A DNA stretch of 64,000 bases. It comes from Limnohabitans_A sp048020265. GTDB lineage: Bacteria > Pseudomonadota > Gammaproteobacteria > Burkholderiales > Burkholderiaceae_C. The DNA is taken from NCBI RefSeq assembly GCF_048020265.1, contig NZ_CP171843.1:1550001-1614000 (forward strand), given 5' to 3'. The translations under genes and the position numbers were made by a program. This document shows positions 63,812 through 64,000 of the stretch, piece by piece. The notes beneath the pieces are model-generated. The model made no database searches and was not told the DNA's origin. It saw nothing but the letters and a program-made list of their open reading frames with translations. Position 1 is the first letter of the stretch; each line of letters starts with the position of its first letter.

Positions 63812-64000
63812 TCAAGCCACTTCGCCCGAGGCGATGCGGCGCAGCGCCTGCTCGAACACCTCGACCGGCTGACCGCCCGAGATCAGATGCTTGTCGTTGA
63901 TGATGACCGCAGGCACCGAGCGGATGCCCGCCTGCGTGTAGAACTGCTGGCGCTCGCGCACCTCGGCGGTGTGCGCGTCGCTGCTAAGCACCTCACGTGC
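63812..64000 (-). CDS. DsbA/FrnE-like oxidoreductase, C-terminal end (cut by window edge)
   Basis: Only the last 62 residues and the stop are in the window. They read TAEVRERQQFYTQAGIRSVPAVIINDKHLISGGQPVEVFEQAL, which matches the C-terminus of DsbA-fold proteins of the FrnE type (GIRSVPAVIIN has the cis-proline, followed by ISGGQPVE). The N-terminal CxxC cannot be seen. It is the first gene seen of the coupled minus-strand operon. Confidence 0.82.
   Translation of the reverse strand, partial: AREVLSSDAHTAEVRERQQFYTQAGIRSVPAVIINDKHLISGGQPVEVFEQALRRIASGEVA

Overview
The window is chromosomal DNA from a betaproteobacterium of the order Burkholderiales, most likely family Comamonadaceae (a Limnohabitans/Rhodoferax/Acidovorax-type organism). 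The evidence is the high GC content, the rpsB-tsf-pyrH-frr-cdsA-dxr-bamA and ribE-ribBA-ribH-nusB gene orders, a PhaR regulator of polyhydroxyalkanoate, an orphan Bug-type solute-binding protein, and tandem glycine riboswitches. The genus cannot be fixed by eye. Almost all DNA is coding. The only two gaps longer than 300 bases (50260-50571 and 55216-55525) each hold a tandem glycine riboswitch. I see no insertion sequence, prophage or CRISPR array.

Layout. 1-5.9 kb (minus): translation, isoprenoid, phospholipid and outer-membrane assembly genes (rpsB, tsf, pyrH, frr, cdsA, dxr, start of bamA); uppS and rseP, normally in this cluster, are missing. 6-11.3 kb: an amidase, the NAD(P)HX repair enzyme Nnr, RNase R and tRNA-Leu(CAG). 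11.5-13.5 kb: rimO and phaR. 13.7-16.5 kb: riboflavin operon plus nusB, with a RibBA whose RibA half has lost its catalytic motifs. 16.5-20.2 kb: an aminotransferase and ybgC-tolQRA without tolB-pal. 20.2-25.5 kb: quinone reductase, dnaE and a DUF599 membrane protein. 25.6-28 kb: flavodoxin and pirin genes divergent from a LysR regulator. 28-34.4 kb: a flavoprotein, three tRNA/RNA-modification genes and alaS.

34.5-47.3 kb is accessory metabolism: succinate-semialdehyde dehydrogenase, a Bug protein, tRNA-Gly(CCC), an orphan ParB-like protein facing a RodZ-like protein, the CoA transferase pair scoAB divergent from a PAS-LuxR regulator across a perfect palindrome, two AhpD/CMD-fold proteins, a TetR regulator divergent from a metal-dependent hydrolase, a thioesterase-SDR pair and ETF-ubiquinone oxidoreductase. 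47.3-50.3 kb is a complete TRAP transporter (dctPQM) with a GntR/FadR-like operator at its promoter.

50.3-57.3 kb is a glycine regulon: riboswitch-gcvT-gcvH-gcvP, then a second tandem glycine riboswitch in front of a DadA-like FAD amino-acid dehydrogenase and a GNAT acetyltransferase. Two palindromic repeats lie inside the gcv operon, one in each intergenic gap. 57.3-60.5 kb has a J-domain protein divergent from a cobalamin-type radical SAM protein with an unusual C-x4-C-x2-C cysteine triplet. 60.6-64 kb has a LysE exporter and a five-gene, translationally coupled minus-strand operon (FrnE-like, histidine phosphatase, DUF393, SUMF1-domain, SDR) of unknown joint role.

The strongest candidates for new biology are the glycine riboswitch controlling a D-amino-acid-dehydrogenase homologue, the radical SAM/J-domain pair, the coupled five-gene operon and the scoAB/PAS-LuxR palindrome. 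All functions are inferred by reading the sequence; no database search was run.
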